Shown in pieces: positions 9,196-17,360 of a stretch of DNA of 64,000 nt. The position numbers and the translations under genes are program-made. Source of the stretch: Proteobacteria bacterium UBA981 (lineage in GTDB: Bacteria; Pseudomonadota; Gammaproteobacteria; Ga0077536); NCBI GenBank assembly GCA_002292285.1, contig DBBP01000011.1:62001-126000 (forward strand), read 5' to 3'. The stretch's first letter is position 1. Every line of letters starts with the position of its first letter. The notes below the pieces were generated by a model that saw only the letters and a list, made by a program, of their open reading frames with translations, did no database searches and was not told the origin of the DNA.

Positions 9196-9858
9196 TCAAT
9201 CGTCGAGCTTAAACGCTAACGCACTCGGCTCACCGCGCGCCACTGCTGCCGAGTGTTCGTGAAAATTCAACATCGCGATCAAATTCTCGCCGCTCGCCAT
9301 GCGCTGACGCAGTTCAGCTTCCTTGACCTGAATGTCCGCCGCGCCAGCTAGCAGCCCGTCGATTTCTTTCGCGCTAACGGCGACCACGCCATCATCATCT
9401 CCGACCAGGATATCGCCCGGCTCAATCACCACGCCGCCACACTGTACTGGCACCTGCGTTTCCATCAGTTTCATTGTCGTGCCCGCGCACGGGCAATATG
9501 AGCGCGCATAAACCGGAATGTCGAGCGACGCGATGGTGCGCACATCACGCACTGGACCATCGACGATGATACCGGCGAGGCCGCGTCGCTGTGCCTCGAT
9601 GGAAAACAATTCACCCAATACCGCGCGTGTGCTCGAGCCAGTGTCGATGACCAGCACTTCGCCGGCCCGCGACTCGTCGAGGCCTTTGATCACGGTCAGG
9701 AAATCTTCGCGGCAGCGTACTGTTCGCGCCACCCCGGCGAGCTTACGCCCGGGTGCGATTGGGCGCAGCCCGGCATCGAGTACGCGGAGTGATTTGTCGA
9801 CGTCAGTAAGTGAAGAGGCATCGAGGGCAAGTAATCGTTGACGTAGCTCTGGAGTCAT
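9196..9858 (-). CDS. RraA-like / HMG aldolase-type class II pyruvate aldolase
   Basis: The 220-residue protein belongs to the RraA/4-hydroxy-4-methyl-2-oxoglutarate aldolase family. The signature loop GELFSIEAQRRGLAG followed by VDGPVRD (Asp100, Arg104, Asp105) carries the arginine and aspartate used for substrate and metal binding in the aldolases, and GDILVGDDDGVV follows. Keeping these residues favours an aldolase over the RNase E inhibitor. Such enzymes cleave 4-hydroxy-4-methyl-2-oxoglutarate or decarboxylate oxaloacetate. The ATG at 9858 overlaps the stop of the upstream HpcH-type aldolase gene as ATGA, so the two are translationally coupled and probably work on related oxo acids. An open frame extends upstream but the coupled start is the natural one. 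Confidence 0.83.
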   Translation of the reverse strand: MTPELRQRLLALDASSLTDVDKSLRVLDAGLRPIAPGRKLAGVARTVRCREDFLTVIKGLDESRAGEVLVIDTGSSTRAVLGELFSIEAQRRGLAGIIVDGPVRDVRTIASLDIPVYARSYCPCAGTTMKLMETQVPVQCGGVVIEPGDILVGDDDGVVAVSAKEIDGLLAGAADIQVKEAELRQRMASGENLIAMLNFHEHSAAVARGEPSALAFKLDD

Positions 9859-10619
9859 ATCGGTGATACCTGATTCTTTAATTCTGCCAGCATGGTTTGG
9901 TTCGCGGCGGCAAATACAGCGACGTCTGCACCACTGCACAGCAGCGTAAAGCCCTCATCCTGGCGCGGCTTCAGCGCGGCTGGCGTGCCGCCAAAGCAGC
10001 CCATCCGCATGCCACTGGCGCGACAAACCTCGCGCACGTGCGCAACAGCAGCGACCACTTCAGGCGCATCCAGCTGGCCGGTCTTATTGAGACTCGCAGA
10101 CAGGTCGTAAGTACCTATCAATACGGCATCAAGGCCCTCGACCGCGCAAATTTCCTCGATGTTTTCGACTGCGTCGATATGTTCGGCCTGTACTGCAACC
10201 GTGGTAGAGTCATTCGCCTCAGCGAGATAATCGTCCATCTTCATACCGTAAGTACTTGCACGGCTCAAGCCAATGCCGCGTGTTCCGAAAGGTGCGTACT
10301 TCGCGTAACTGACGATTAAACGCGCGTGGGCCGCAGAATTAACCTGCGGCACGATGATGCCGGCGGCACCGGCATCCAGTGCGCGCTTGATTGAAACCTC
10401 GTCGCCGCGTGACAACCGAACGAGGCATGGCATTGCTCCGGCCGTACGAACGATGTTTTGTACTGCGTTCGGCAATAACGGTGCATGCTCAGTTTCGATG
10501 AACAGCCAATCGAAGCCGACGTAGCACAAGGCCTCGATGAGTTCCGGGGACTCCACAGTCACCATAGTGCCGTAGAGTTTATCCCCAGCCCGTAAGCGGC
10601 GGCGAAATTCGGCGTGCAT
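9855..10619 (-). CDS. HpcH/HpaI-family aldolase
   Basis: The 254-residue protein is a class II HpcH/HpaI aldolase, the family that cleaves 2-oxo-3-deoxy or 4-hydroxy-2-oxo acids to pyruvate and an aldehyde. Visible landmarks are TVESPELIEAL at the N-terminus, FIETEHAPL with its early acidic/His pair, VRLSRGDEVSIKRALDAGA, the substrate loop PFGTRGIG and a metal-binding glutamate in QAEHIDAVENIEEI. The usual GPxDLS motif reads GTYDLS here. I start at ATG 10619, with a GGAG 11 bases upstream; the open frame continues about 55 codons further but that part does not look like the family. It is followed by the coupled RraA-like aldolase gene. Confidence 0.84.
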   Translation of the reverse strand: MHAEFRRRLRAGDKLYGTMVTVESPELIEALCYVGFDWLFIETEHAPLLPNAVQNIVRTAGAMPCLVRLSRGDEVSIKRALDAGAAGIIVPQVNSAAHARLIVSYAKYAPFGTRGIGLSRASTYGMKMDDYLAEANDSTTVAVQAEHIDAVENIEEICAVEGLDAVLIGTYDLSASLNKTGQLDAPEVVAAVAHVREVCRASGMRMGCFGGTPAALKPRQDEGFTLLCSGADVAVFAAANQTMLAELKNQVSPI

Positions 10620-10820
10620 GTGCGGGATAACTCCGAGGCGACCTGGTTCGATTCTAGCAGCCCACGAGTGGTGATGGCCGATACGCTCGGGGTGGCTGTG
10701 AGCGAGGCAGCTATCGAGCTGAGTAGACAGCACTACAGAAGTAACGACACCCGCGGTCCGTCGCCGTTGGGAAGTCAGCGACATTGAACGCGCAACAGTG
10801 CTGCGCTTGTGATGGCGCAG

Positions 10821-11630
10821 CTAGCTCTTGATGTCGAACTGCTGCTGCCAGGCAAGTCCTTTCGAATCGACCACCTCGGCGCGCAATTCGGCGGCGCCAT
10901 TCGGTTTAAAGAAGAAACGAAAACTCGGATCGGCTGAAACTGAGAACCCGGTTTCCGCAATCATGATCAACGCATCGCCCTGGAACAGCTTCACTGTTTT
11001 CACATAATGCTCTGGTCGAAACAACTGAGTCTTTTGATCTTTCTGCATTCCCGTAACATTCGGGTGGCTAAGCAAAAACTGACCAATCATGAGGTCGTCC
11101 GATTCCGCGCTTGGTACGGCGCGAAATTTCATGTCACCAATACGCTCCATGGCGGCTGCGTAATCAGCCGCGAGCGGCGCGGAACAGCCACCTTGCGCTT
11201 TGACGAAATTGGTCACCAGATGATGCTCGCCGGTATTAAGAACCGCCACTGCGCGAATGTTCGTATACATATCGACGCGTACCCGCATCGCCAAATCGGC
11301 GCGCCCTGTGTGCGGGCTTAATGCAAACTTGCCGACCAGCGGCTGTGGGTTTTTTTCGACGAATAAATAGATCTTAGCGATGTATTGCGCGGGCGTTTGT
11401 TCGATTCCAGCGGTGATCGAAACTGGCGTAAATGCCGCATCTTCAGCTCGATAAGGCGTCTTCATATCGATTATCGAGCGCCCTTCAATCAACACAGTAT
11501 CGCCAAAGTAGGTGGGCCTGAGCAAAGACTCCCACACATCAACTTCCGATTGCTCGGCACACAACGTTGGGCTGGCAAACATCAGCACCAGGAGCGCGCG
11601 CACATATCGGTACGGATTATTTGATTTCAT
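10821..11630 (-). CDS. Quinoprotein dehydrogenase-associated SoxYZ-like carrier protein
   Basis: The 269-residue precursor has a signal peptide (about residues 1-25, ending PTLCA) and two tandem beta-sandwich parts like fused SoxY and SoxZ. The SoxY-like half ends in AQGGCSAP with Cys149, the position that carries sulfur intermediates in true SoxY; the SoxZ-like half includes the LSHPNVTGMQKDQ segment. Such fused carriers are usually encoded beside PQQ-dependent alcohol dehydrogenases and their cytochromes, but no dehydrogenase is present in this window. The start at ATG 11630 is preceded by GGAGAA at good spacing. It is divergent from a DsrE-like gene, suggesting a sulfur-related pair. It acts in the periplasm. 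Confidence 0.82.
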   Translation of the reverse strand: MKSNNPYRYVRALLVLMFASPTLCAEQSEVDVWESLLRPTYFGDTVLIEGRSIIDMKTPYRAEDAAFTPVSITAGIEQTPAQYIAKIYLFVEKNPQPLVGKFALSPHTGRADLAMRVRVDMYTNIRAVAVLNTGEHHLVTNFVKAQGGCSAPLAADYAAAMERIGDMKFRAVPSAESDDLMIGQFLLSHPNVTGMQKDQKTQLFRPEHYVKTVKLFQGDALIMIAETGFSVSADPSFRFFFKPNGAAELRAEVVDSKGLAWQQQFDIKS

Positions 11631-11839
11631 CGGCTTCTCCAGAATGAGCAGCGCAAGCGGCAGTTGATGTTTACCCGGAAACCGGGTCACCACTCGCGAC
11701 GATGGCGTCTTTATCAAGCAGCCTGGTAACGAGCAGTGTTGGCGCGTAAGTGCGACGCCGGACCTTGCAAAATTGCCAATGTACGGCAACGATATGCGTC
11801 AATTATGCACCGAAAAAACACAATCCTGGCGCGGCGCGC

Positions 11840-12397
11840 ATGAGGTTCGTCTCGAAATCTCTGGTCGTGACCGTTTTCGCGCTCGCGACGATGTTGTTCC
11901 TGTTGTTGTCGGCGATTCCTGAACCGCCAGAACCAATCCCGGATAGTGAACAAAAGACCCAGCTACCGAGCGCGATTGAAACGTCGGAGCCGACTGTTGG
12001 GCCACAAAGTGCGATTGCGAACGAACCGCCAGCCGCAGCGCGATACTACTTTGACGTCGTGGATCACAGTGCAGATGACTTCAAGCAACTGTTGCGCCGG
12101 GCGCATATGATCTACGAACAATCGCCCCTCGATCAGCGCGAGGAGCTGGAGGTCGTATTGGTTTTACACGGGCCGGATATTGCCTATTTCAAAGCCGAAA
12201 ATTACGAGCAGCACCAGGAAATCGTTGATTTAGCCGCCAAACTTGACGCTTTCGGTGTGTTCGATTTCAAAATTTGTGCGCGCAGCGCTTCGAAACTCGG
12301 GGTACTGGAAGATGAAATTCCGGCGTTTATCGAATTCGTGCCTTACGGACCATTAGAAATCAGCCGGCTCGAAGAGGCCGGTTATATGCGCCTGTAG
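11840..12397 (+). CDS. Membrane-anchored DsrE/DsrF-like protein
   Basis: The 185-residue protein has an N-terminal hydrophobic segment (residues about 7-25), which may be a signal anchor, a proline-rich linker, and from about residue 68 a DsrE-like domain. Evidence for the domain is the pattern VVLVLHGPDIAYF, a middle helix, then FGVFDFKICARSA with Cys146 at the usual cysteine position, and a closing FVPYGPLEISRLEEAGYMRL, where the family ends in a VPSG...LQ..GY pattern. DsrE-fold proteins move sulfur or bind small ligands. It is divergent from the SoxYZ-like carrier, which also has a candidate sulfur-carrying cysteine. The ATG at 11840 gives a sensible anchor; no strong ribosome binding site is visible. 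Confidence 0.65.
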   Translation: MRFVSKSLVVTVFALATMLFLLLSAIPEPPEPIPDSEQKTQLPSAIETSEPTVGPQSAIANEPPAAARYYFDVVDHSADDFKQLLRRAHMIYEQSPLDQREELEVVLVLHGPDIAYFKAENYEQHQEIVDLAAKLDAFGVFDFKICARSASKLGVLEDEIPAFIEFVPYGPLEISRLEEAGYMRL

Positions 12398-12416
12398 GGC
12401 GCGCGCCCCAATCGAC

Positions 12417-13373
12417 TTACCTGAAATGGCGATAGCCGGAGACATCCGGATTCTTGACCGGTAACCCGTCCGCATCGCGACACGTCACCCCTTGCCCCCC
12501 TACGACTTGACCGATCACCGTTAATGCGTCCCCGCATTGGCGGGCCGCGTGTAGAACTGCGGACAATTGTGCCGGCGCCACGCATAGTGCAAGTTCATAG
12601 TCATCGCCGCCAGTCACCGCATAAGCAAGTGCCTGCGCGCGAGGACAGTGCTCGACCAGTGCAGGAGAAATCGGTAGCAGCTCTTGGTCAATCTGAATCG
12701 CGACACCACTGGCGGCGGCGATGTGCCCGAGATCGGCAAGCAAACCATCCGAAATATCTATCGCGGCATGCGCGAGTTGGCTCACGGCGTGAGCCAACTC
12801 GACCCGCGGCGTCGGCCGCCAGTAGCGGGCCAGCAAGTAGGTCTCATGGTCAGTGGATTGTCCGCCATCACTGAGTAGGTCCAGCGCCGCGCGCGCATCG
12901 CCGAGGGTCCCGGAGACCAACACATGATCGCCGGCGCATGCGCCACTCCGTAATAATGGGGCGCCCTGCAATGCACCGATCAACTGCAGCGATATCGTCA
13001 GCGGGCCGCGTGTCGTGTCACCGCCAACCAGCGCGCAGTTGTGGCGTGCCAGCCCTTCGCCGAGGCCGGAAGAGAATTCTGTCAGCCAGAGCTCGTCGGC
13101 GCTCGGCAAGGTAAGCGCAAGCGTGGCAAAACAAGGGGTCGCGGCCATCGCGGCGAGATCACTCAGGTTGACCGCCGCAACCCGAAAACCGAGCTCGCGC
13201 GGTGGCGCGTGCGCCGGAAAGTGGCAACCCTCGACCAGGGTGTCGACTGCCAGAACCAATTCTCGACTCGGACTGGACACGATTGCGCCGTCGTCACCGA
13301 TGCCCTGGGTAACGTCCTTGCGAGCCCCGCCCAGCGGCGCGAAAAATCGTTCGATGAGTTTGAACTCATCCAT
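12417..13373 (-). CDS. thiL: Thiamine-monophosphate kinase
   Basis: The 318-residue protein is ThiL, which phosphorylates thiamine monophosphate to the active cofactor thiamine diphosphate in the cytoplasm. It has the N-terminal MDEFKLIERFFAPL, the metal/ATP-binding IGDDGAIV, DTLVEGCHF, GFRVAAVNLSDLAAMAATP and the later DISDGLLADLGHIAAAS, all in the usual order for the PurM-like ATPase fold. It is the last gene of the ribD-ribE-ribBX-ribH-nusB-thiL run and starts 18 bases after nusB. Placement next to nusB and the riboflavin genes is the standard proteobacterial order, which supports the call strongly. Confidence 0.96.
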   Translation of the reverse strand: MDEFKLIERFFAPLGGARKDVTQGIGDDGAIVSSPSRELVLAVDTLVEGCHFPAHAPPRELGFRVAAVNLSDLAAMAATPCFATLALTLPSADELWLTEFSSGLGEGLARHNCALVGGDTTRGPLTISLQLIGALQGAPLLRSGACAGDHVLVSGTLGDARAALDLLSDGGQSTDHETYLLARYWRPTPRVELAHAVSQLAHAAIDISDGLLADLGHIAAASGVAIQIDQELLPISPALVEHCPRAQALAYAVTGGDDYELALCVAPAQLSAVLHAARQCGDALTVIGQVVGGQGVTCRDADGLPVKNPDVSGYRHFR

Positions 13374-13391
13374 CGTGCAGGAACGCCGGGC

Positions 13392-13835
13392 TCAGGTGCC
13401 AGCGCTAATTTCGGTACCGCGCTGGGACTGCGCCAAACGATCGAGAACACCGTTGATATAGCGATGGCCATCGACTGTGCCGAACATTTTGCACAACTCA
13501 ATGCCTTCGTTAATGACAACCCGATATGGCATTTCGAGACAATGGCGCATCTCGTAGGCGCCGATCAGCAGCACGCTACGCTCAACCGGATCGAGCTTGA
13601 GCCAGTCACGGTCGACACACGCCTCGAGGTCGCTTTTAAGCGCTTCGAAATGACGAGGGACTTCGCGCAACAAAACTTTGAAGTAGTCGAGATCAACGCT
13701 TATCACTTCGCGATCAGCGAGAAATTCGTTAACGATATCGTTCGGTTCGAGCCCGGTCATTTGCCACTGGTAGAGCGCCTGGACAGCGCAGCGGCGTGCT
13801 CGGATGCGACCGCGAGTTGCTGGTCGCCCGACCAT
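13392..13835 (-). CDS. nusB: Transcription antitermination factor NusB
   Basis: The 147-residue all-helical protein is NusB, which with NusE (S10) binds boxA RNA and helps RNA polymerase read through rRNA operons. The N-terminus RARRCAVQALYQWQMTG is the conserved arginine-rich RNA-binding start, and INEGIELCKMFG and YINGVLDRLAQ mark the conserved C-terminal helices. The ATG follows the ribH stop by two bases, so translation is probably coupled. It has the usual family length. Confidence 0.96.
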   Translation of the reverse strand: MVGRPATRGRIRARRCAVQALYQWQMTGLEPNDIVNEFLADREVISVDLDYFKVLLREVPRHFEALKSDLEACVDRDWLKLDPVERSVLLIGAYEMRHCLEMPYRVVINEGIELCKMFGTVDGHRYINGVLDRLAQSQRGTEISAGT

Positions 13836-13837
13836 GT

Positions 13838-14311
13838 TCAGAGCTGACGCAGCAAGGAGATCATTTCGATTGCCGTCGCCGCAGCCTCGGCGCCCTTGTT
13901 GCCGGCCTTGGTGCCGGCCCGCTCGACAGCTTGTTCAATGGTATCGGTAGTCAGGACGCCGAATACGACAGGTACACCGGTCGTGTTTCCGGCGTCAGCC
14001 AGGCCGCGAGTACAACTCCCTGCGACGTGCTCGAAGTGGGCCGTCGATCCGCGGATGACTGCACCGAGCGCGATCACAGCGTCGTACTTTCCGGAACTTG
14101 CCAGCTTGTGCGCTACCAGCGGCAATTCAAACGCGCCCGGGGCGCGCACGATGGTGAGCTTCGGTTTGACAGTTGCCGCGCGTTGCAGAGTATCGACACA
14201 TCCTGCTTCCAGGTGGTCAACGATGAAGCTGTTAAAACGTGCGCATATGATCGCAACGCTTGCGGCCTGGTCGAGGACCATTTGCCCTTCAATGGTGGTG
14301 AGGTTTTCCAT
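13838..14311 (-). CDS. ribH: 6,7-dimethyl-8-ribityllumazine synthase
   Basis: The 157-residue protein is lumazine synthase, which joins 3,4-dihydroxybutanone 4-phosphate and the ribitylamino-pyrimidine in the next-to-last step of riboflavin synthesis. Landmarks are ICARFNSFI at the N-terminus, VRAPGAFELPLVA, ALGAVIRGSTAHFEHVAG with its catalytic histidine, and GVLTTDTIEQAVERAGTKAGNKG. It is read from the same strand and probably the same transcript as ribBX (13 bases upstream) and nusB (two bases downstream). Confidence 0.97.
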   Translation of the reverse strand: MENLTTIEGQMVLDQAASVAIICARFNSFIVDHLEAGCVDTLQRAATVKPKLTIVRAPGAFELPLVAHKLASSGKYDAVIALGAVIRGSTAHFEHVAGSCTRGLADAGNTTGVPVVFGVLTTDTIEQAVERAGTKAGNKGAEAAATAIEMISLLRQL

Positions 14312-14324
14312 GCTTGGTCCCCTG

Positions 14325-15431
14325 TCAGGTTACGTATTCAACGACTTCAAGACCAAAGCCTGAAATTGCGTGATATTTTCGCGGATTACTCATCACCCGC
14401 ATTTTGCGCACCCCTACATCGGCGAGGATTTGTGCACCCAGTCCGATCTGCCGCCAGTCCATGGGATTCGTTTCGCGTTTGGGCGCCGCTTCGCCTGACT
14501 CATCGCCCAGACGCCCCACCTGAAGCATTAAATCTTCATTGTTGATCTGGTTGCCAAGTACGACGACCACGCCTTCGCCGGCCTCGCTGACCCGCTTGAG
14601 TGCGTCCCGTAATGGCCAGCCCGCATCCTTGCGGATACTGGCAGTAAGGTCTTCGAAAGGGTTGTAGATATGCACACGGACCAAGGTAGGCCGCTCAGGA
14701 TCAATCTCACCTTTGACCATAGCCATATGCACGTCGCCGTGAATCGCATCTTCGTAAGCGTAGACGGTGAACTCGCCAAACTCAGTTGGCAGGATGGAAG
14801 TTGCCGCCCGCTCGACGGTTTTCTCGTTCTCAATACGAAACCGAATCAGGTCGGCAATCGTGCCAATCTTGACATCAAAATCCTTGGCAATCTGTTCCAG
14901 GTCAGGACGTCTGGCCATGGTGCCGTCGTCCTTCAGGATTTCGACAATCACGGCAGCCGGCTCCAGGCCTGCAGACCGCGCAAAGTCGCAGCCAGCTTCA
15001 GTGTGCCCGGCGCGTGTGAGAACCCCGCCAGATTGCGCCATCAGCGGAAAAATGTGGCCAGGTTGAGTGAGATCGGCCGGCCCAGCTCCCGGGGCCACCG
15101 CAGCTTCTATGGTGCGTGCCCGATCAGCGGCAGAAATGCCGGTTGTCACACCCGTCGCGGCCTCAATGGATACGGTGAAGTTGGTGCGATGCGTGTAGCG
15201 GGTGTCCTGCACCATGAGGGGCAGATTCAGCCGCTGACAGCGATCTTCGGTCAGCGTGAGACAAATCAGGCCGCGTCCGTATTTGGACATGAAATTGATG
15301 TGTTCAGCTGTGCAATGCGATGCGGCGATAATGAAATCGCCCTCGTTTTCACGATCTTCATCGTCCATGATGATGATCATCTTGCCGGCGCGGATATCGT
15401 CGACGAGTTCCTGGGTTGAGTTTAGTGCCAT
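14325..15431 (-). CDS. ribBX: DHBP synthase fused to a degenerate GTP cyclohydrolase II domain (RibBX type)
   Basis: Residues 1 to about 205 are 3,4-dihydroxy-2-butanone 4-phosphate synthase with MDDEDRENEGD (23-32), RHGRG-equivalent YGRGLICL and the AGHTEAGCD catalytic segment, so RibB activity is expected. Residues about 217-368 align with GTP cyclohydrolase II, but the three zinc cysteines are gone: the SEC and RCDCG positions read IYN (255-257) and RKDAG (267-271), and the RQEGRGIGL loop reads GNQINNEDL. The second half therefore should not open GTP, and a separate ribA is needed elsewhere in the genome. Such RibBX fusions are known in Proteobacteria. It sits 111 bases after ribE, with its own candidate promoter. 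Confidence 0.93.
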   Translation of the reverse strand: MALNSTQELVDDIRAGKMIIIMDDEDRENEGDFIIAASHCTAEHINFMSKYGRGLICLTLTEDRCQRLNLPLMVQDTRYTHRTNFTVSIEAATGVTTGISAADRARTIEAAVAPGAGPADLTQPGHIFPLMAQSGGVLTRAGHTEAGCDFARSAGLEPAAVIVEILKDDGTMARRPDLEQIAKDFDVKIGTIADLIRFRIENEKTVERAATSILPTEFGEFTVYAYEDAIHGDVHMAMVKGEIDPERPTLVRVHIYNPFEDLTASIRKDAGWPLRDALKRVSEAGEGVVVVLGNQINNEDLMLQVGRLGDESGEAAPKRETNPMDWRQIGLGAQILADVGVRKMRVMSNPRKYHAISGFGLEVVEYVT

Positions 15432-15460
15432 GATTTACTGCGGATCAAAAATACCCGCTG

Positions 15461-15466
15461 ATTATA
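15461..15466 (-). promoter_or_regulatory. Candidate -10 box upstream of ribBX
   Basis: A perfect TATAAT on the minus strand, 29 bases before the ribBX start in the 111-base gap after ribE. The -35 region is weak. It could provide an internal promoter for ribBX-ribH-nusB-thiL. No FMN riboswitch signature is present in the gap. Confidence 0.4.
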
Positions 15467-15542
15467 AACGCTTGCAGTACCTGCCGTCCGCGTCGAATTT
15501 GCCCGCCTGCTCGCTGGCCGGCTCGGTGAGGGTGCAAGAATC

Positions 15543-16205
15543 TTAGTCGCCGGGCTGGACCATTCCGGCAGCGCTGAGGCCGGCCAATGTCAAGCCACCC
15601 TGATCGCGCTCTGAAGTTTGCATGAGAAGCCGCTCGATGTAGCGGGCCAGCAGGTCAACTTCGATGCTGACTGTATCGCCGGGTTGCAGTTGACCTAGCG
15701 TCGTGCGTTCCAGCGTATGTGGAATCGTGAGCACTTCAAAGAATGCCGCGCCGGCGGCGTTGACCGTCAGACTGACCCCGTCAATGCACACCGAACCCTT
15801 GCTTGCCAGGTAGCGGGAGAGCTCGGCAGGTATGGAGACTTTCAGGCCCAGGTACTCACCACGGGGCTCGAGCGCATCGAGGGTGCCGACGCCGTCAACG
15901 TGCCCACTGACCAAATGGCCGCCCAGGCGCTCATCGAGCCGCAGTGCTTTTTCGAGGTTGACCGCAGCACCGACGGCGAGACGTCCGAGCGCGGTGCAGC
16001 GCAGGGTCTCTCCGGAAACATCGACTGCGAAGCTGCCTTTATCGAATGACACAACGGTCAGACACGGGCCCGAAACCGCGATCGAATCGCCAAGCGCAAC
16101 GTCACTCAGATCCAGATCCGGCGCGTTGATACGTATGCGCATAGCCTCGCCGCTGGCGACTATCTCAGCAATGCTGCCGACGCTTGCAATGATTCCGGTG
16201 AACAT
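15543..16205 (-). CDS. ribE: Riboflavin synthase, alpha subunit
   Basis: The 220-residue protein is riboflavin synthase, which dismutates two lumazine molecules to riboflavin. It begins MFTGIIASVG, the family signature, and has two lumazine-binding repeats (about residues 1-95 and 96-200), the first ending in NLEKALR and GGHLVSGHVDGVG, the second containing KGSVCIDGVSLTVN and FEVLTIPHTLERTT. Two bases separate its ATG from the ribD stop, indicating coupling. Some annotation systems call the gene ribC. Confidence 0.97.
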   Translation of the reverse strand: MFTGIIASVGSIAEIVASGEAMRIRINAPDLDLSDVALGDSIAVSGPCLTVVSFDKGSFAVDVSGETLRCTALGRLAVGAAVNLEKALRLDERLGGHLVSGHVDGVGTLDALEPRGEYLGLKVSIPAELSRYLASKGSVCIDGVSLTVNAAGAAFFEVLTIPHTLERTTLGQLQPGDTVSIEVDLLARYIERLLMQTSERDQGGLTLAGLSAAGMVQPGD

Positions 16206-16207
16206 AG

Positions 16208-17323
16208 CTAATCCTCTGTTTCTCGATCCCTGGGCCTGAAGGTAAGCGCAATATCGTCACCTAACTGCTCGGATGTATGTAGTACCAAGCCAGCTGCGTC
16301 TGCGAGCTGTAGCGGAGAATCGACATCCAAAGCACGTCGCGCGCGCTTACCGAGCAGCTTGGGCGCGAGGTGGATAATCAGTTCGTCAAAACAACGCGCG
16401 TCAATGCACTGACCGACCAGCGTCGGTCCGGCCTCAACCAGGATCTCATTGACCTCAAGTTCAGCAAGGCGCCTGAACACACCCTTTAGCTGCGGGCGTC
16501 GGCCTTCCGCAATGCGCTCTACTTGAGCACCAGCTTGTTCCAGTGCCGCTGTTTGGGTGGCATCGGCGCTCCCAGTGAATATCAGGGTTTCACCAGGCAA
16601 TGCGAGTATTTTCGCCCCTATCGGTGTGCGCAGCGTGCTGTCGAGAATTACCCGTCGCGGTTGCCGGCCAGCCATGTCGAAGCGCGCATCGCGAACGGTC
16701 AGTGATGGGTTGTCCGCGAGCACAGTGCCGACCCCGGTTAACACTACGCACGCCTGCGCGCGCAGACGCTGAACATCGGCACGCGCCTGCGGCCCTGTGA
16801 TCCATTGACTCTCACCACTTTCGAGTGCGGCGCAGGCGTCGAGACTCATAGCGAGCTTGATGCGCACCAGTGGGCGGCCGGTCTTCATGCGCTTGAAAAA
16901 ACCGGCATTCAAGACACTTGCTTCGGCGGAGCAAATTCCCTTCGTCACCTCGAGGCCTGCGCCGGTTAAAAATTCGCCACCCCGCCCCGCTACAAGTTTG
17001 TTCGGATCCTCAAGCGCGTAGACGACACGCACTATTCCTGCGTCGACCAAAGCCTGAGTGCACGGTCCGGTGCGCCCTTGGTGATGACAGGGCTCTAGAG
17101 TGACATAGGCGGTTGCGCCGCGACTTGCGTCGCCGGCATCGCTGAGCGCAACAATCTCGGCGTGGGGTTGTCCGGCCCGGCGATGATAGCCGCGCCCGAC
17201 AATTGCGCCGTCTTTGATCAGCACGCAACCGACACAAGGATTCGGTGACGTCGAATAGCGACCCTGTTCGGCGAGCGCGAGCGCGACACGCATAAACGCC
17301 TGATCGTCAACTGGATAAGTCAC
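16208..17323 (-). CDS. ribD: Riboflavin biosynthesis deaminase/reductase
   Basis: The 371-residue bifunctional enzyme carries out the second and third pyrimidine steps of riboflavin synthesis. The N-terminal deaminase (residues about 5-145) has the zinc site His54, Glu56 in GQPHAEIVAL and Cys79, Cys88 in LEPCHHQGRTGPCT. The C-terminal reductase (about 150-365) has SGESQWITGPQAR, VGTVLADNPSLTVR and VEAGPTLVGQ. It follows nrdR by 37 bases, and this nrdR-ribD order is standard in Proteobacteria. Both halves look intact. Confidence 0.96.
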   Translation of the reverse strand: MTYPVDDQAFMRVALALAEQGRYSTSPNPCVGCVLIKDGAIVGRGYHRRAGQPHAEIVALSDAGDASRGATAYVTLEPCHHQGRTGPCTQALVDAGIVRVVYALEDPNKLVAGRGGEFLTGAGLEVTKGICSAEASVLNAGFFKRMKTGRPLVRIKLAMSLDACAALESGESQWITGPQARADVQRLRAQACVVLTGVGTVLADNPSLTVRDARFDMAGRQPRRVILDSTLRTPIGAKILALPGETLIFTGSADATQTAALEQAGAQVERIAEGRRPQLKGVFRRLAELEVNEILVEAGPTLVGQCIDARCFDELIIHLAPKLLGKRARRALDVDSPLQLADAAGLVLHTSEQLGDDIALTFRPRDRETED

Positions 17324-17360
17324 ACCTGGATAGGAAGGCTGCGCGTGAACGCCCGCTTCG

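Noticed and set aside
13041..13847. 268-codon open frame antisense to thiL and nusB
   Set aside because: Spans two conserved genes on the other strand; no domain seen.
14670..15419. 249-codon open frame antisense to ribBX
   Set aside because: Entirely opposite a conserved gene with no start context or recognisable domain.
15432..15542. FMN riboswitch before ribBX
   Set aside because: The gap lacks the conserved sequence blocks of the RFN element and is slightly too short; only a TATAAT box and a small hairpin are seen.
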